DNA of 64,000 nt from positions 1 through 64,000 of the forward strand of contig JAXGGA010000493.1 of assembly GCA_038373865.1 (NCBI GenBank). The letters run 5' to 3'. The notes under the pieces are model-generated. The model was given only the letters and a program-made list of their open reading frames with translations. It was not told the origin of the DNA and did no database searches. A program made the translations under genes and the position numbers. This stretch comes from Uloborus plumipes. Lineage: Eukaryota > Arthropoda > Arachnida > Araneae > Uloboridae. Position 1 is the stretch's first letter. Each line of letters starts with the position of its first letter. Below, piece by piece: positions 23,968 to 40,955 of this stretch.

Positions 23968-24286
23968 CACTGGAAAAAATGAATGTTGTTTTTACAAATT
24001 TTATAGTACTAAACTGTAAAATTGCTACTTTTACAGTAATAAACTGTAAAATTGCTACAATTTTACAGCTTATTACCGTGCATTTTACAATTTTAAACTG
24101 GAACTTCTGCTGCCATTACTATACTGTTGTTTTTACAGTATAATACAGCAAAACTTTACCGCAATAAACTGTAAAATATCTAACTCTAAAATAAGAAACT
24201 GTAAAACTGCTAGATTTGCAGTTTATTACTGCGCAGTTTAGTTTTAAATCGGAACCTTGTAAAAACAACAGTTCATTTTTGCAGTG
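23968..24286. mobile_element. CACTG-ended AT-rich TIR element, copy 4
   Basis: The best-preserved ends of the family: CACTGGAAAAAATGAATGTT at the left and AACAGTTCATTTTTGCAGTG at the right, with GTTTTTAC / GTAAAAAC continuing inward. TA lies on both sides (23,966-23,967 and 24,287-24,288). The core appears once well (AAACTGGAACTTCTGCTGCC) and once degraded (AAATCGGAACC), in the same orientation as copy 3. Confidence 0.75.
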
Positions 24287-27200
24287 TATTTACCGCTAGT
24301 CAAAAATATTTCCAGATTATTTTCACCCCCCCCCCTAGTTATTCATTGCATTTAACGTTGACTCTCTACTACATCCCTCTTGAGAAAGTCATCGTGATAA
24401 GTTGACAATAAAATGTCACTCAGTCCTGTTCTGTGACGCAATTACACACGGTGAAATTAACTGCTCGGGGTTAGTGAAATGCATTTAATGCAATGATGAA
24501 TCCGTTAATGAAGTTCCTCATCTATTAAACAGAATAGACAAAACCCGGAAATTTAATCACCACGCAATGAAGAACAAGCGCTGTCCGTAATTTTGATCCA
24601 TTTAAGGGATGCTTGATTGAAAGCGTTTGTTTTTAACAGAATTATCCCTTCGCACAGAAAGGGACTAATGGAATTCTCAACGGGTAGTAAAATAGCTTCT
24701 GTTGATGAATTCGTTGTATCGGTGGTAATTAGCATGGTGTAGTTGGAATTATTTCCGTCTTTTGATTTGGAGTTTTATTCAAAGCATAACAAATAGTTTG
24801 GTTTTTAATACGCTTTTATTCGTTTCACATGTGTGGGTATGTATGTAACTCTAAATAGAAGATAAAATTCACGTTTCTTTTCATAATAAAAGCAATACTA
24901 TATCTAATACTATTATTAATACTAAAGTCTAAACTATATTACATGTTGATATATTACAAGTTCGTGTAAACTTAGAGAGAGGGCGGATATTCAATAGTTT
25001 TGAAAATCAGAGGGAAATCAGTTAGAGTATCATGAATATAGTTTAAAAGCACATTTTTTAGTTTTTTTTTAACTATAATTTAAATTATTTCACATACAGA
25101 AGTGGCTATTAAGTTTGAATTTTCAGTATCAATCACAATTGATCTATTAATCATATTCTGGTATGTTTATTCTCATATTTTAGGTTCTTTCAGCAATATA
25201 TCAAATACATGTTAATATTTGAAAGATTCATCCAGACCAAGAACAACATTTTTCACCGAAAATAGCCTATTAAATACTAGAAAATGGATCGTTCAAGCAA
25301 TTCATTCAGTTTGAGCTAAACAAATCACAATAGACAATGAAATAATAAGAAAACTATATTTGAAACGTATCGACAAACAATATATAAATGAGAAAAATCA
25401 AAAGCCATGACACTTCCGAAAATGTACATATTTTTTCCCCGAAGGAGTTTCACATTGAAAAATCAATTTAAGTTTTATTTTTTATAATTCAATTCCATGC
25501 ACTTTTTCGACAATATTTCAAAATAAAGGATGATTCAAAAGGGTTTCTTTTTACTTCGTTTAAATGTCATTGCGCTTTTCTCTACAATTAACATTTATTT
25601 TATCATTTTAAAAACCAATGGACAAACACATTTTGAAAGTGATGTGTTTTTGATTGTAAATTTTAAAGGTAACTTCATATTTTCATTTATCATATTCCTA
25701 TTTAAAAAATGAACAAAAAAAACAAATACCACTAAGAAAACTAAAATGTAAACAGTTTATATAACCACAGCAATAAATACTTCAAGAAAGGTTTCAATTA
25801 TGTTCAAATAAATAAAACTTACTCGCTTCTGGTTTTGATTAATGGTAACTGTTCTCCATGTTTCATTCCTCAGAAGCAACTTTTTCTACAAAACGAATAC
25901 AATTTATTAGCGGTATATAAATCAGAACAAATTATAATCTACCTCATACATTTTTCTTTTCAAAGCTTTTATCTCAGAAACTAGTTAATATGAATTTCGT
26001 TCATAAATATTGGAAACTTTTCTGATTGCTATAAGATAAACAATGGCCACTGCTAAGCTAATTATTATTCATTCGTATAAAGTTCTCTATCTATCTTGCG
26101 CTTAAGATAGTATGAAAATCAGAAAAGGGGATTTATTTTAATGGAAATAAACTTTCGTTTTCATGGAAAAACAATTGCTTCATATTTCCACAGCTCAAAT
26201 ATGCACGAATTTGTACGAATATGACGAAAAAAAAATTCTAAAATGACTGAATATCGTAAAAGTTTTTTATTTAATGACAGATAAACAACTTCTAACATGA
26301 GGTTCTAAATATTTGACTACGTGCATCGGGCTTCTTATATTTGATATCACAACAAACGAATGGTTTAAATGAAAATCTAATGTAAGTTACATATTCTGAG
26401 AAAAAATTAGTATTCGACATGTCTTCTGAACATAAATGAGAAGTGCTGACACGTTAAATTTACTTTAGCTACCAGTTTGTTGGCATTCTTAGCTTCTAGA
26501 AGATGACGTCTGCCTCCAGATCTACTACCGTTTATTCCAGACTGATGATAGGAGTTCTAATGAAAACGAAACAGTAGTCTCTTGGAGACGTGCAGACCTG
26601 ATGGTGTATTAAAGGAGAAATAATTGTTTAACTTGACTATGTCTTTTGAGGTTATCCCAGAAAAAAGCGCACTTACTGTAACCAAATACATCGCATAAAG
26701 TTGATAAAGTTCATTAGTGTACATTAGTTCTGTCATTCAGAAGCCATAGCAACAAGATGGTAGTCCGTACATTAAAGCCGATAAGGTACGGAACTGATGA
26801 AAAACAAGTAGCACAGCAAGAAATGCAGCAGTTTCGTACAACGCTTGAGTCATTCCATTTTTCTTAACCATCTGTATTTTATGCGGATCCAGATAATTGT
26901 AATTGCAATCATTCATTCATATGGAATCGTCCTAACTTGGCAGTCATGCGGTATCTAATGACCAATAGTAGCTGAACACCTTTATGTTTTTCCTCCGAGG
27001 ACAAATTTGCAAAGGGTTTTACATAATCAGGCAAAATAAAATCACTTAGGAGTTCCACCTCTTTTCCAATGGACTACACAAATAATGTTAAACCGCAAAC
27101 ATAATTTGAAAAGTTTACTTATAAGTAACGATCTGAATTTTTCATTTAGTTTTAGCTGCTCTGTATCAAATAATATAGAACACAAATACAGAATACATAG

Positions 27201-28174
27201 GTAAAGAAATGTTTATTTGTGAATTTATTATGAAAATTTTTGAAAAAAAAAAACTTTTCCACGTTTTTATAACTCTAAAAAACAATTTAACACTTTTTCA
27301 AGCTTCATCCTCTTACTCATCGAACAATTATCACGGATATTTAAGTAGCGCCTTCAGAGCAAGTCGCCCAAGTGGCATTCTTAATTAGGATTTTTAAATT
27401 GCTTATTAAAATTTCCCTTGGGGTAACTTTAGAAGCATGTGTTAAAAGCTTCTGTTTCTCTCCCACTTTTTTTTCGCCGAAAATTGAATAAGCAGCAAAA
27501 TAATCACAAAATAATTTTGTAATTAAAAAATGTAATTAAGACAAAAAACTGACTTTTTAACGGTAGTTATTAAGCCTTTCTTTTTCACGATCATAATTAA
27601 TTGCAATTCAAAATGTTTGTAATTTAAGATTCCTTCCTAAATCTTCCACATAACTGAGGGAAAAAATCCTTAATTAATAGAGTAAAGAAGCTCATTAAAG
27701 CGAATGCAGGAAAAAATTAATTTGTTGAATATTGATGTAACGGATTAAATGTTTTTCAAGTACATGAACTTATAAATTTTTAACTTGAATATTTAAGTTT
27801 AAAAAAATCTTGATGAGTGCATAGAGGAATTTTTTCACATAGTGTTTAGTAAAAATATTCTTCTTTGTTTAGTATTCTTTCTGCTGTTTTCTTTTGGGGG
27901 GGGGGACTGGATGGGGCTTTTCTAAAGCCTCTCTTGCCAATGCACTCATGAAACTTGAAATTAAGATAATTTATCCCATTATTAGTTTTACATTAAACAA
28001 ATAATCATTCAAAATTAAAAGTATTGACAGAAACAATGAATTATTTAGGAAAAAACTCGAAATCTAAAAGAATAAATCAAAGAATCTTCTCTTACGATAT
28101 CTTATAAATATAACATTTCATGACCAAATTAAAGAATATTATTTCGCATAAGCTTTGTTTAAAATGCAAACACT
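24287..28174. other. Longest stretch without a recognised feature
   Basis: Nearly 3.9 kb of AT-rich sequence. The minus-strand frame at 24,553-24,735 has a favourable start context (CACC before ATG) and slightly higher GC, but has no motif. Short homopolymers, including a G run at 27,896-27,905, are the only other landmarks. Confidence 0.35.
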
Positions 28175-28330
28175 TCCGAGCCGTCCACCCTTGTCTCGTG
28201 GTCAGAGAAGTGTGACTGATGATAGGGAGGTTCCGGGTTCAAAACTAAGCCCGGGAAAGGAAACAATTAGCTGAGAGCATTTAAGTCAATTAGATAGTCT
28301 ACGTACTTTCAACTTGAAACATAAATGTCA
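28175..28330 (+). repeat. tRNA-derived SINE-like fragment
   Basis: TCTCGTGGTCAGAGAAGTG (A-box-like) and GAGGTTCCGGGTTCAAAACT (B-box-like) stand in tRNA-like order, followed by AAGCCCGGGAAAGG. A non-tRNA body follows and ends near GTCTACGTACTTTC. No credible acceptor stem forms, so it is not a functional tRNA gene. Confidence 0.4.
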
Positions 28331-28370
28331 AGCATGGAAAAAGAAAATTTTCTGCATCTCTAAAATCCCC

Positions 28371-28482
28371 ACTGTAAGAAATAGATGGTGTTTTTACAGT
28401 ATAATACTGCTAATTTTATTATAACAAAAAATAAAAATTGTTCATTTTACAGTATAATACTGGCAGCAGAGGTTCCAGTTTA
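28371..28482. mobile_element. CACTG-ended AT-rich TIR element, copy 5 (partial)
   Basis: It starts CACTGTAAGAAATAGATGG and carries one core (ACTGGCAGCAGAGGTTCCAG), then stops at a C run (28,484-28,494). The right half is missing. Confidence 0.65.
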
Positions 28483-29269
28483 ATTCCCCCCCCCCCTCCT
28501 CCGTAAAATATTTAACATATCATCAACAACTCATTTTTTCCAGGTTCAAAATTTTACACTTATTTTTTGGTGCAACACAATAATATTGGACTGCTTCTAT
28601 GACTCCCAGGTCCAAAAAATTTTTCAAGCTGTAAAATTTTTTCTAAAATCTTGGAAATATCGCATGTTACATATGAGTCGCACCGCAGATTTAACTCAGT
28701 AAAGAACCTTTGAGTATTATTTATATTCATTCCAGTTATACTCGAGTGATTACCGTGAAGGGGGAAACGGAGATCATGTTTGGATTTAGTGGGGCAGATT
28801 ACATAAGAAACAGTAAAAATAGTGTCAGATACGTTTGAAGTTCATTTTGTGCCAAGCAGTGTATACTGAAATTTGCTAGAAGTTTTTAAATAAAGCCAAA
28901 ATACTTAAACTTATTGCTATTCAATTCAACTTTCTATGTATATTAATATATAGATTTTTTTCCCGAGAGAGAGACTTTTACTATTGAATATTTTATTGTC
29001 TCAGCAAGGATAAGTACTCAATTTTCTTCAACAGCAGGTAAAAGAAAATGCTTATTGTCTTCATTATTGAAAAAAATTCTGTTAAATTCTTGAATTATTT
29101 TAACATTTTCCTCAGCAACGTTATTTACCATTATTTATTTTTTTTTCTTTTAATCCTGTGATTGATATTATATTTACATTCATTGGGGCGTAGAACGAAG
29201 AATGTTAGAAAATAATCTCTAATATGCATGTTTGAAAAAAATTCAATTATTCTGTACTACACTTGCTCA

Positions 29270-30209
29270 ATGGGCGATTCTCTGTAAACTCGTCATTTTT
29301 CACACGAAATCTGTCTGGGCACGGTTTTTTGAAATGTTCGTATAATTATAATACTATTGCTCAGAAAATGAATCTATTACTTTGGTTTGAAAGAGGGCCT
29401 ATTGAAGTTTGTTTTTCTGATAAATCATGATAGGGGGTAAGTCCCCCGCCTAGTATAACTAGACAGGGGACTGTGCCAGGTGACTGTGTTTTTGCTCTTT
29501 GCGTAATACCTGCAAAACTATTGGAACATAATTAGTTACGAGACTACCTATAAATTTAGGCACAAATCGTGGACATAATAACTAATATGTTTTATAATTA
29601 AATTAATTGACATTAATAAAATCACTTCCCAGAGGACTGTTTTCGCAACGACCCTGATGCATACTTTCATCACAAATGTGGCTCTCAAATTAAGCAAAGT
29701 AATGTTTCAACACCGTTCTCGGCGATTTCGACAAATTCACACTGATTACTTTAAACTTCATGCCAAAAAGAATTTGCAAAAGTTATAGATTTTTCGTATT
29801 ACAGCTTTGAATTTGTTGCAGGGGACTGTTTGAAAAAACTCCGGACAGAATTTACATGGCAATTTTAAGTTTAAGAAATACGTAATTATACCTTATTTCA
29901 TAAGAAAAATTTAGCTTCATTATTCTATTTTTAGATATTAATTGCCAAATTTATGTAGTGTTAATATGTTTTTTGAAATACTATCTTTAACAGTTAGACT
30001 ATGGGATTGGGACAGCCAGGGGACTGTGTTTTTGGCGCTTAGATAATTTCTAGAAAAAAATATTAAATTGTTATCACTCTAAATACAATTGGGCCACAAA
30101 GTATTAATGCTTTACTTGTATTAAGAGCGATAATTACTGTATTACACTGTATTATTTTTAAAATACTCAGTCCGGACAGCCAATTACCAGTTTACAGAGA
30201 ATCACCCAT
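29270..30209. mobile_element. GGGYGATTCT-ended element with repeated AGGGGACTGT phrase
   Basis: The left end ATGGGCGATTCTCTGTAAAC is the inverted partner of GTTTACAGAGAATCACCCAT at the right (30,190-30,209), one mismatch in 20. The interior is AT-rich and non-coding but repeats the phrase AGGGGACTGTGTTTTTG or variants near 29,465, 29,631, 29,819 and 30,018. The CCGGACAG word occurs near 29,842 and 30,173. No target duplication could be read with confidence. The element at 46,525-47,672 shares the end sequence and the same architecture with a different phrase. Superfamily unknown. Confidence 0.7.
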
Positions 30210-32517
<2,308 letters not shown>

Positions 32518-32816
32518 AATTAAAGCGGTATAAAGGGCCTGAACCACACAAAAAATCAATCAATCCCTCCCTTACTTTTCTTAAACTGTTTTCTAAGGGA
32601 GCCAAGAACTCAATTTCCACAATTATTAGCCTTCCCTTTCAAACCATGATTAGATGGAATTTTAAACAAAAAAAACAGGAAATTCAATCTTCTACGAAAA
32701 AAAAAGAAAACGTCATTTTTTAAACATTCCCTATCATTCACGCTTTCTCTTATTTCTCTTCATAATAAAATAAACAAGAAACTTGTGCACAGCTAAGCGA
32801 GCTTTTTTTATTATCT

Positions 32817-33954
32817 ACTAGCGATACCCGCACGGCTTTGCCCGTGGTATAAAATTAAAAGATCATTTGTTAAATAATCGGAATAGCAGAAAGAATACTC
32901 TATTTTAGTTACAATTTAAGTATGATATAAAAATAAGCCAAAAGAGAAAATAAGAACAATTTTGTTGCTTACAGGAACCGACAGAAATCTTACCAAAGTT
33001 TAAAAGAAGAATTTTTTAAACCTTTCTAGTGAAAAGTGGAAAGTGGTCAATGGGGTAAAGTGGTCACAACAATTACATTGATTACATTAATACGACATAA
33101 CTAATTATAATTGATTTCAACTTATTTCATACTAAAACAAAATAGGTGAGCCTTAAATTGATAATTCATTGTTAATCATAATCTTTGTTGGAAAATAATC
33201 ATATTTAAATGTGTTAACCCTTCACTGCACGATTTTTTATATTTTCATGAAAAAAAAATCATATGTTACCTTTTAATAGCTCTGAGTTCAGGAAAAATGA
33301 AGAAAAAAAATAATCTTAAAAATGTGCACTAAAAATGATGTTTTAATTGTTTGTTCTACATACGGCACAAAGCACATAGCATATGCTTTGTATACCGATA
33401 AGTGTAATAATCGACAATGTGTTTTGTGCCATAAGTGGCATAAACAAAATTGCCACTAAGTGTATTAAAACATTTTTAGAACAAAGAAAATAATGACTAA
33501 GCACACTTCTAACGGAAATGCAGACACTCTTTTTTTCAAAAGCAAGAGTTGTAATACCTAGACTAGTGCAACTAACTAGTGCATAAAAATCACACTAAAC
33601 TGAAATAGCAATATTCCAGAAGGGGCACAAAGCTCAGTTTAACTGCATTTAAATACCATAAGAATATATGAGGGTTTTTTGGTGTGTGCCAGATCAGGCA
33701 CACCATGCAGTGAAGGGTTAAATTTTATCACTTTGTATGCTTCAAGGCTTATCTCTATTGCTCCATCTGTTCAAAATTGAGTGAAAATGGTTATTTTGAG
33801 ACAAAAAATTTGAATTTTGGCTTTTTGGCTATTTTTTTTTTCAAAACCCCGCTTATGTGAACTCTAGTGCATCAAGGAACCTCTGTGCCAAATTTGATGA
33901 AAATCAGACGAAAACTGGATTTATATAAGGAACAAACACACAAAGATACATACA
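32817..33954 (+). mobile_element. Widespread arthropod-type repeat, 'TACTAGCG...CCCGTGG' start
   Basis: The left edge TACTAGCGATACCCGCACGG followed by CTTTGCCCGTGG, and the right edge GCCAAATTTGATGAAAATCA with AACAAACACACAAAG and ATACATACATA, match my recollection of the two ends of a non-coding repeat common in arthropod genomes. Its class (Helitron-like or RTE-type) I cannot settle here. A 500-bp piggyBac-like MITE (33,218-33,717) is inserted in it. There is no transposase or reverse transcriptase frame. Confidence 0.4.
33218..33717. mobile_element. 500-bp piggyBac-like MITE
   Basis: CCCTTCACTGCACGATTTTT at the left and CACCATGCAGTGAAGGG at the right are inverted ends, flanked exactly by TTAA at 33,214-33,217 and 33,718-33,721. 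The interior has an imperfect palindrome around GGCACAAAGCACAT and ATGTGTTTTGTGCC. No coding capacity. Removal of the element plus one TTAA leaves a continuous host repeat. Confidence 0.85.
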
Positions 33955-33956
33955 TA

Positions 33957-34141
33957 CTGTCGTCTTCCCCTAATTGAGTAACGGATAAACGAATACCCCG
34001 CTTATACGAATAAAATGTCCCGGAACCGAATATTTCCCATGCCATAGACGCAATGTTAAAGATCCCCGCATAAAGAAATACCCCGCTTAATCGAATAATA
34101 TTTCTTGGAACGGACGGTATTCGTTTAAGCGGGGCCGACAG
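33957..34141. mobile_element. 185-bp pogo-like MITE
   Basis: CTGTCGTCTTCCCCTAAT at the left and TTTAAGCGGGGCCGACAG at the right are imperfect inverted ends, with TA on each side (33,955-33,956 and 34,142-34,143). GAATACCCCGCTTA-type words recur inside in both orientations. It resembles the small outer element split by the Tc1 insertion at 36,776-38,562. Confidence 0.7.
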
Positions 34142-34156
34142 TATATACATCCATTT

Positions 34157-36775
<2,619 letters not shown>

Positions 36776-36822
36776 CAGTCGAGCCCGCTTCATAGAATAG
36801 CCATTTTACCCCGAAAAATATT

Positions 36823-38435
36823 CTACACTGCTGGCCACCGTAAATGCAAATCCTTGAAGGAAGCGTGCAAACTAAATGAAATTTACAGCATACATTAGCG
36901 GAGGTGAGCTATGCAATTGATTAGAATTTGAGCGCAGATGCACATCATGCGCGCCTGTGACGCCACATTGAAAGGTATTTAAGGGCCGAATTCAAGTGAA
37001 ACACCATTGCAATCGCTTCGAGGCGGTCGCAATTGCAATCGCTACTGGAAGTCAAATTACGATAGAATAGCATCTCGTAGCGATTATAACGTTTTACTTG
37101 CATCCAAATTTGGGAATTTGCGATTGCATTGATGAGTTGCGATCATCCGTGTTTCACTTGAAACCAGGCCTTAGGCTTGGAGATTTGGGCGATTTTAAGT
37201 TCGCCGATTGTGTTTTTCGTGTGGTTTTTTCAAAAAAAAAAAAAACGATTAATTATGCATCGTAGGAAACACCGATCATCTTTTGATCAAGTATCCGAGT
37301 TCGACAAAGGAAGGATAGTGGCCTACCGAGATTATGGCTTATCTTTCATCGAAATTGGCACTCGTGTTGGACGAAATCAAACAACTGTAATGCGGATATG
37401 TGACCGTTGGATGCATTAGGGTATGCCGCACCGACATGGTGAATCACATTCACCTCGGGGCATCACTTCACGTGATGGCAGGCGCATTGTGCGCATGGTA
37501 ATGATGGATCGCTCAGTCACATCACGAACCAAAACACAGCACATTCCGTCTGTAACGCATCCTCCAGTGTCTGTGCATACCATTCGATGCCGTTTACAGC
37601 AGACTGGTCTGTTAGCAAGACGTCCATTGCTTCGTCTACCCTTGACGCAGAACTACAGACGTCTCCACCGCCAGTGGTGCAATGAAAGAAGGATGTGGAT
37701 GACAGAATGGAATGAAATTATCTTTACCGATGAGTCACGCTTCAGTCAGCAACACCACGATGGTCAGACGATGGTCGGATTTGAGTCTGGAGGCACCGTG
37801 GAGAGATAATACTAAACAGCTGCGTTATGCACCAACACACTGGTCCTGCACCGGGTATTATGGTATCGGACGGTACTGGATATCCCTCTCGCACTCTTCT
37901 AGTACGTATTGCCGGTACTTTAAACAGCCAGAGCTGTATCTCCGAGGTGTTGGAGCCAGTTGTCCTTCCTTACCTTTCAGGACTTACCCACGGCCATATT
38001 TAACAGGATACGACCACACGTGGTCCGCATTTTCCAAGGGTTCTTCATCAATCGCTTGATTGAGTTGCTTCCCTGGTCGGCTCGCTCTCCGGATGTTTCG
38101 CCGATAGAGAACATGTGATTCGTGGTTGCTCAACGGTTGACCTAGATTACAGTCCCAGCTGCTACAACAAATCAACTTTGGCAACATGTGGAAGCTGCTT
38201 GGTCTGCTGTGAACCAAGAATACATCCAAAGTCTCTTTGAATCAATTCCGAGGCGTGTGGCAGCGGTGTTGGGCAACAATAGCGGCTACTTTGGCAACTG
38301 ATTTTGGCAGGAACGACACTTCACAGAAATCTATAAGTTTAATCATTTGATACTTGGTCAACATGTTATCTACACAATAAATTTTGTTGTGATATCTCTC
38401 GTCTTTCTTGGTGTTGCAATTTGGGTGGCCAGCAA
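36823..38435 (+). mobile_element. Tc1-like transposon, inactive
   Basis: It starts CACTGCTGGCCACCGTAAAT after a TA. The right edge reads GTTGCAATTTGGGTGGCCAG then CAATG, whose reverse complement matches the left terminus imperfectly. The interior encodes a broken Tc1 transposase on the plus strand (37,255-38,300). It is nested in the pogo-like MITE. The right boundary is accurate only to a few bases. Confidence 0.7.
37255..38300 (+). pseudogene. Broken Tc1-like transposase
   Basis: Family: Tc1/mariner DDE transposases, which cut and paste the element at TA sites; usual length is about 340 residues. The frame opens at MHRRKHRSSFDQV. A helix-turn-helix segment follows (EFDKGRIVAYRDYGLSFIEI), and the frame is cut by a TAG after DRWMH near 37,420. 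The next frame (37,423-37,809) carries the second DNA-binding part (SVHTIRCRLQQTGLLARRP) and the catalytic core with the first aspartate in FTDESRF. After a frameshift near 37,790 the homology shifts frame. The region that normally holds QQDNARPH is damaged near 38,005, and SPIENM, carrying the third catalytic residue, is followed by a TGA at about 38,117. The C-terminal RRVAAVLGNNSGYFGN ends near 38,300. Multiple stops and frameshifts mean no active enzyme. Confidence 0.85.
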
Positions 38436-38562
38436 TGCAATAAGCGGGATATTTCATTATCTGAGGTCAAAATAATGCATTCTAGCGGCTTGGTACATCG
38501 AACATGTATTATATTAAGCGGGATATATTTTTAACCGATATTCTAATAAGCAGGTTCGACTG

Positions 38563-40631
38563 TATTTTTACAATAATCACCTTTTATGTACTTATTTATT
38601 ACCTCGAGAAAGCTAATCAGAAATATATAGCTATTTGATTTCTGAAGGAAGATTTTGCATTTTTGCATGACTTTATAAAAATGCTTATAAACAATGGCTA
38701 CACCGAATTCTAATTCAGTTACTGGCAATTTGAAAAATGAAAATATAAAAATAATTATAATGACGCAGGTAATACAATAATAAAATTAATAATTACTGCT
38801 TCAAAATAAATAGAAAATATTTAATCAGCTTCCTAAAGTAGTAAACAGGAGAATATACATAGATAATTTTTAATTTAGTATATACATTGGAACTCCGGTA
38901 ACTCGATACGCGGTTAACTTTACAACCTCCGTAAGTCGACATTCATTCTCTAACTCTCTATAAAAATAGATCTTACGCATCATTTTTCAGTGAAGGAAAT
39001 GTATTCTTTTCTGTAACAATTTGCACATGTGTTAAGCACATAAAAACTTCTAGTTTTAGATTACTTTCCATGCCGAAATTTCAAGCTCACGGAGGTGAAA
39101 ATCCTAAATAACCGCATTTGGCTTATAAAACAAAATTTCTCTTCATGTATCTGTACTATAAACTTCGCAACCTCTTTACAGATGAAAATAAACAAGATGG
39201 GTGACTTGTAACAGGGGAAATAAATTTTGACGAAAGTACTGCTATCTGTCAAAGAAAAAATGGCATTTTATGCTTTGATAACGGAGGTGAGAACTTATTG
39301 TGTGAAGCAATTCAATATCGTATTATAACAAACTAAATCACAATATGAAAAACTGTAATGTCCTAAAATGTTTAGAATTTGAGACATTCAGGGAAGAAAT
39401 GATAAGTAATCAAGTGTATTTTTTAATTAACCAAGTTATTAAGCAACATAAAGAACCACACGAGGTGTGCGACATGCCACGAAGGTGAGAATTCACATGA
39501 CGTGAAACAAAAAAAAATTGAAATGCAAATGTTTATTTTTAAAAAAATGTTGATAGACTTCCATGAATACACTTTTGCTTTAAATTAAAATGCATTGCTT
39601 AGTGAATCACTTCTTAATATTGTGAAAGTAGAATGCATGTGACGAAAATGTTACGTTTTTTGAAGAATGGTCCAAGTAGATAGGGTTGATTTTCCTATTT
39701 AAACCCTAATTTTTGCGAGGCTTTACGCATCTTGAAAAATCAATCCAGTTCAATGATTTATAGATTTCAATTATCATATTTTTCCTAAATTTTTTACATA
39801 TCTTTTGTAATTTTACTGTTTTTTCTTTTTTTTTAATCTCATTTCTTGACATTTTATTAATTTTCTTTTTTTAACTACTTGAATTTGTTATGCCCTTTCT
39901 GTGATTTCTTGCTGAGCATTTTCTACTTTTAAATTTGCTTTATTTGGGTTGGGATTTCTGTTCAATTTCAAAGTTTTTTGACGCGTTTGCAAATTTATTT
40001 ATTGTAGCCTCTGCTGCTGAAAACAAAATAACTTTATTTTTATGAAGCTCTAGATATGCTATACATTTATTAATTCAATTTTATTCAGTATTTTCTGCAT
40101 CATTACAAGAACAATATTATTGTACTTAGTTTAGCTATAGTTAAATTTTAATTATCATCTTCAGACATAAGTATTTTCCCAATTAAAATGTCACTACTTC
40201 TACAGTTTTAATGTATTTTTAAATACTTCCAGAACAAAACTATCATCACCAACAGCGATCAAAGACACCATAGCCCTTGAGCAGCACACTTGAGACAATA
40301 CTCCACTAGACATTTTCAAGATACAAAATCAAGAATGCCAAATAACATGAGAAATTAACTACTTTCACTTGAGAATCCCTCCAATTACAGATACTCAAGA
40401 CAACGATCACTTAAGACATTATTAAAGAAAATATTACTTTTTCAAGATTGAGAAAACATCTAGTTTTTTTTTCTACGTTATTTGACAACCATAATTACAT
40501 TATATCTTAAGGATAATTAAAAGTGTTCTGAGAAGCAATTCACTTTCATCTTCAAACATCATTAAATTATCATTTCTTTCCTTTATTCTGAGCTGTCTGG
40601 AAACGCTCTACTTAGTATTTTAATAATTCTA
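38563..40631. other. AT-rich stretch with a pogo-like fragment and phrase repeats
   Basis: A terminal-like fragment TTGGAACTCCGGTAACTCGA lies at about 38,889. A phrase of the type CACGGAGGTGAGAA occurs at about 39,088, 39,279 and 39,476, near-regularly spaced. No gene was recognised. Confidence 0.4.
39086..39496 (+). repeat. Spaced GGAGGTGAGAA phrase repeats
   Basis: CTCACGGAGGTGAAAATC, GATAACGGAGGTGAGAAC and CCACGAAGGTGAGAATTC appear at intervals of about 191-197 bp while the DNA between them is not obviously repeated. The pattern resembles the interiors of the elements at 29.3 and 46.5 kb. No terminal repeats were found, so this may be a fragment of a third member of that type. Confidence 0.35.
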
Positions 40632-40955
40632 GACCTCAAGAACAACTTCTAGGGTTTTGTTGGACTTTTTTTTGGATGTGTGTAATTTATCAAAATCTTT
40701 TATGGTGCTTTGGAAATTGTTTTCAGATACCGGAAATGCATCGAAGTATTCATCCACTTTAGTTTTGTGGATGTTGACCTTATTTTGAAGCATCTCAGAG
40801 TCTGCCTCTAGTTCATTACTCAATTCCCGATATTTTCTTCTCGAAATCAAAATTCGTTTTTTGAATTTTTTAACCTTCCATAGAAAGATTTTTTTTTCCG
40901 GAAATATCTTATGAATCGGCCCCGTAACTTGAGCAACGGTCCAATAATTCCATTA
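40632..40955 (-). CDS. Coding-like frame of unknown function, possible exon
   Basis: The minus-strand frame is open for about 105 codons. It contains NYWTVAQVTGPIHKIFPEKK, a lysine-rich KVKKFKKRILISRRKYREL, an acidic helical segment SNELEADSEMLQNKVNIHKT and a charged end KKKSNKTLEVVLEV before a TAG. The middle (about residues 45-75) has spaced Leu/Met/Val that could form an amphipathic helix or short coiled coil. No start codon fits well at the 5' edge, so if real it is a terminal exon. Upstream on the same strand lies an AAGATGGCGGCC motif (41,261-41,272). I do not recognise the family; chance or an old mobile-element gene remains possible. Confidence 0.25.

Larger units (their letters stand above)
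36776..38562. mobile_element. Small pogo-like MITE split by a Tc1 insertion
   Basis: CAGTCGAGCCCGCTTCATAG at the left and ATTCTAATAAGCAGGTTCGA plus CTG at the right are inverted ends, flanked by TA (36,774-36,775 and 38,563-38,564). Without the Tc1 element inside it, the MITE would be only about 170 bp, close to the 185-bp MITE at 33,957. AAGCGGGATAT occurs twice in its right part. Confidence 0.65.

Noticed and set aside
24553..24735. 60-codon minus-strand frame with good start context
   Set aside because: Too short and without motif or upstream/downstream exon support; kept only as a note in the stretch description.
39061..39496. CRISPR-like array of spaced short repeats (also at 29.3 and 46.5 kb)
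   Set aside because: The genome is eukaryotic, the phrases are degenerate and the spacing varies; a transposon interior is the better reading.
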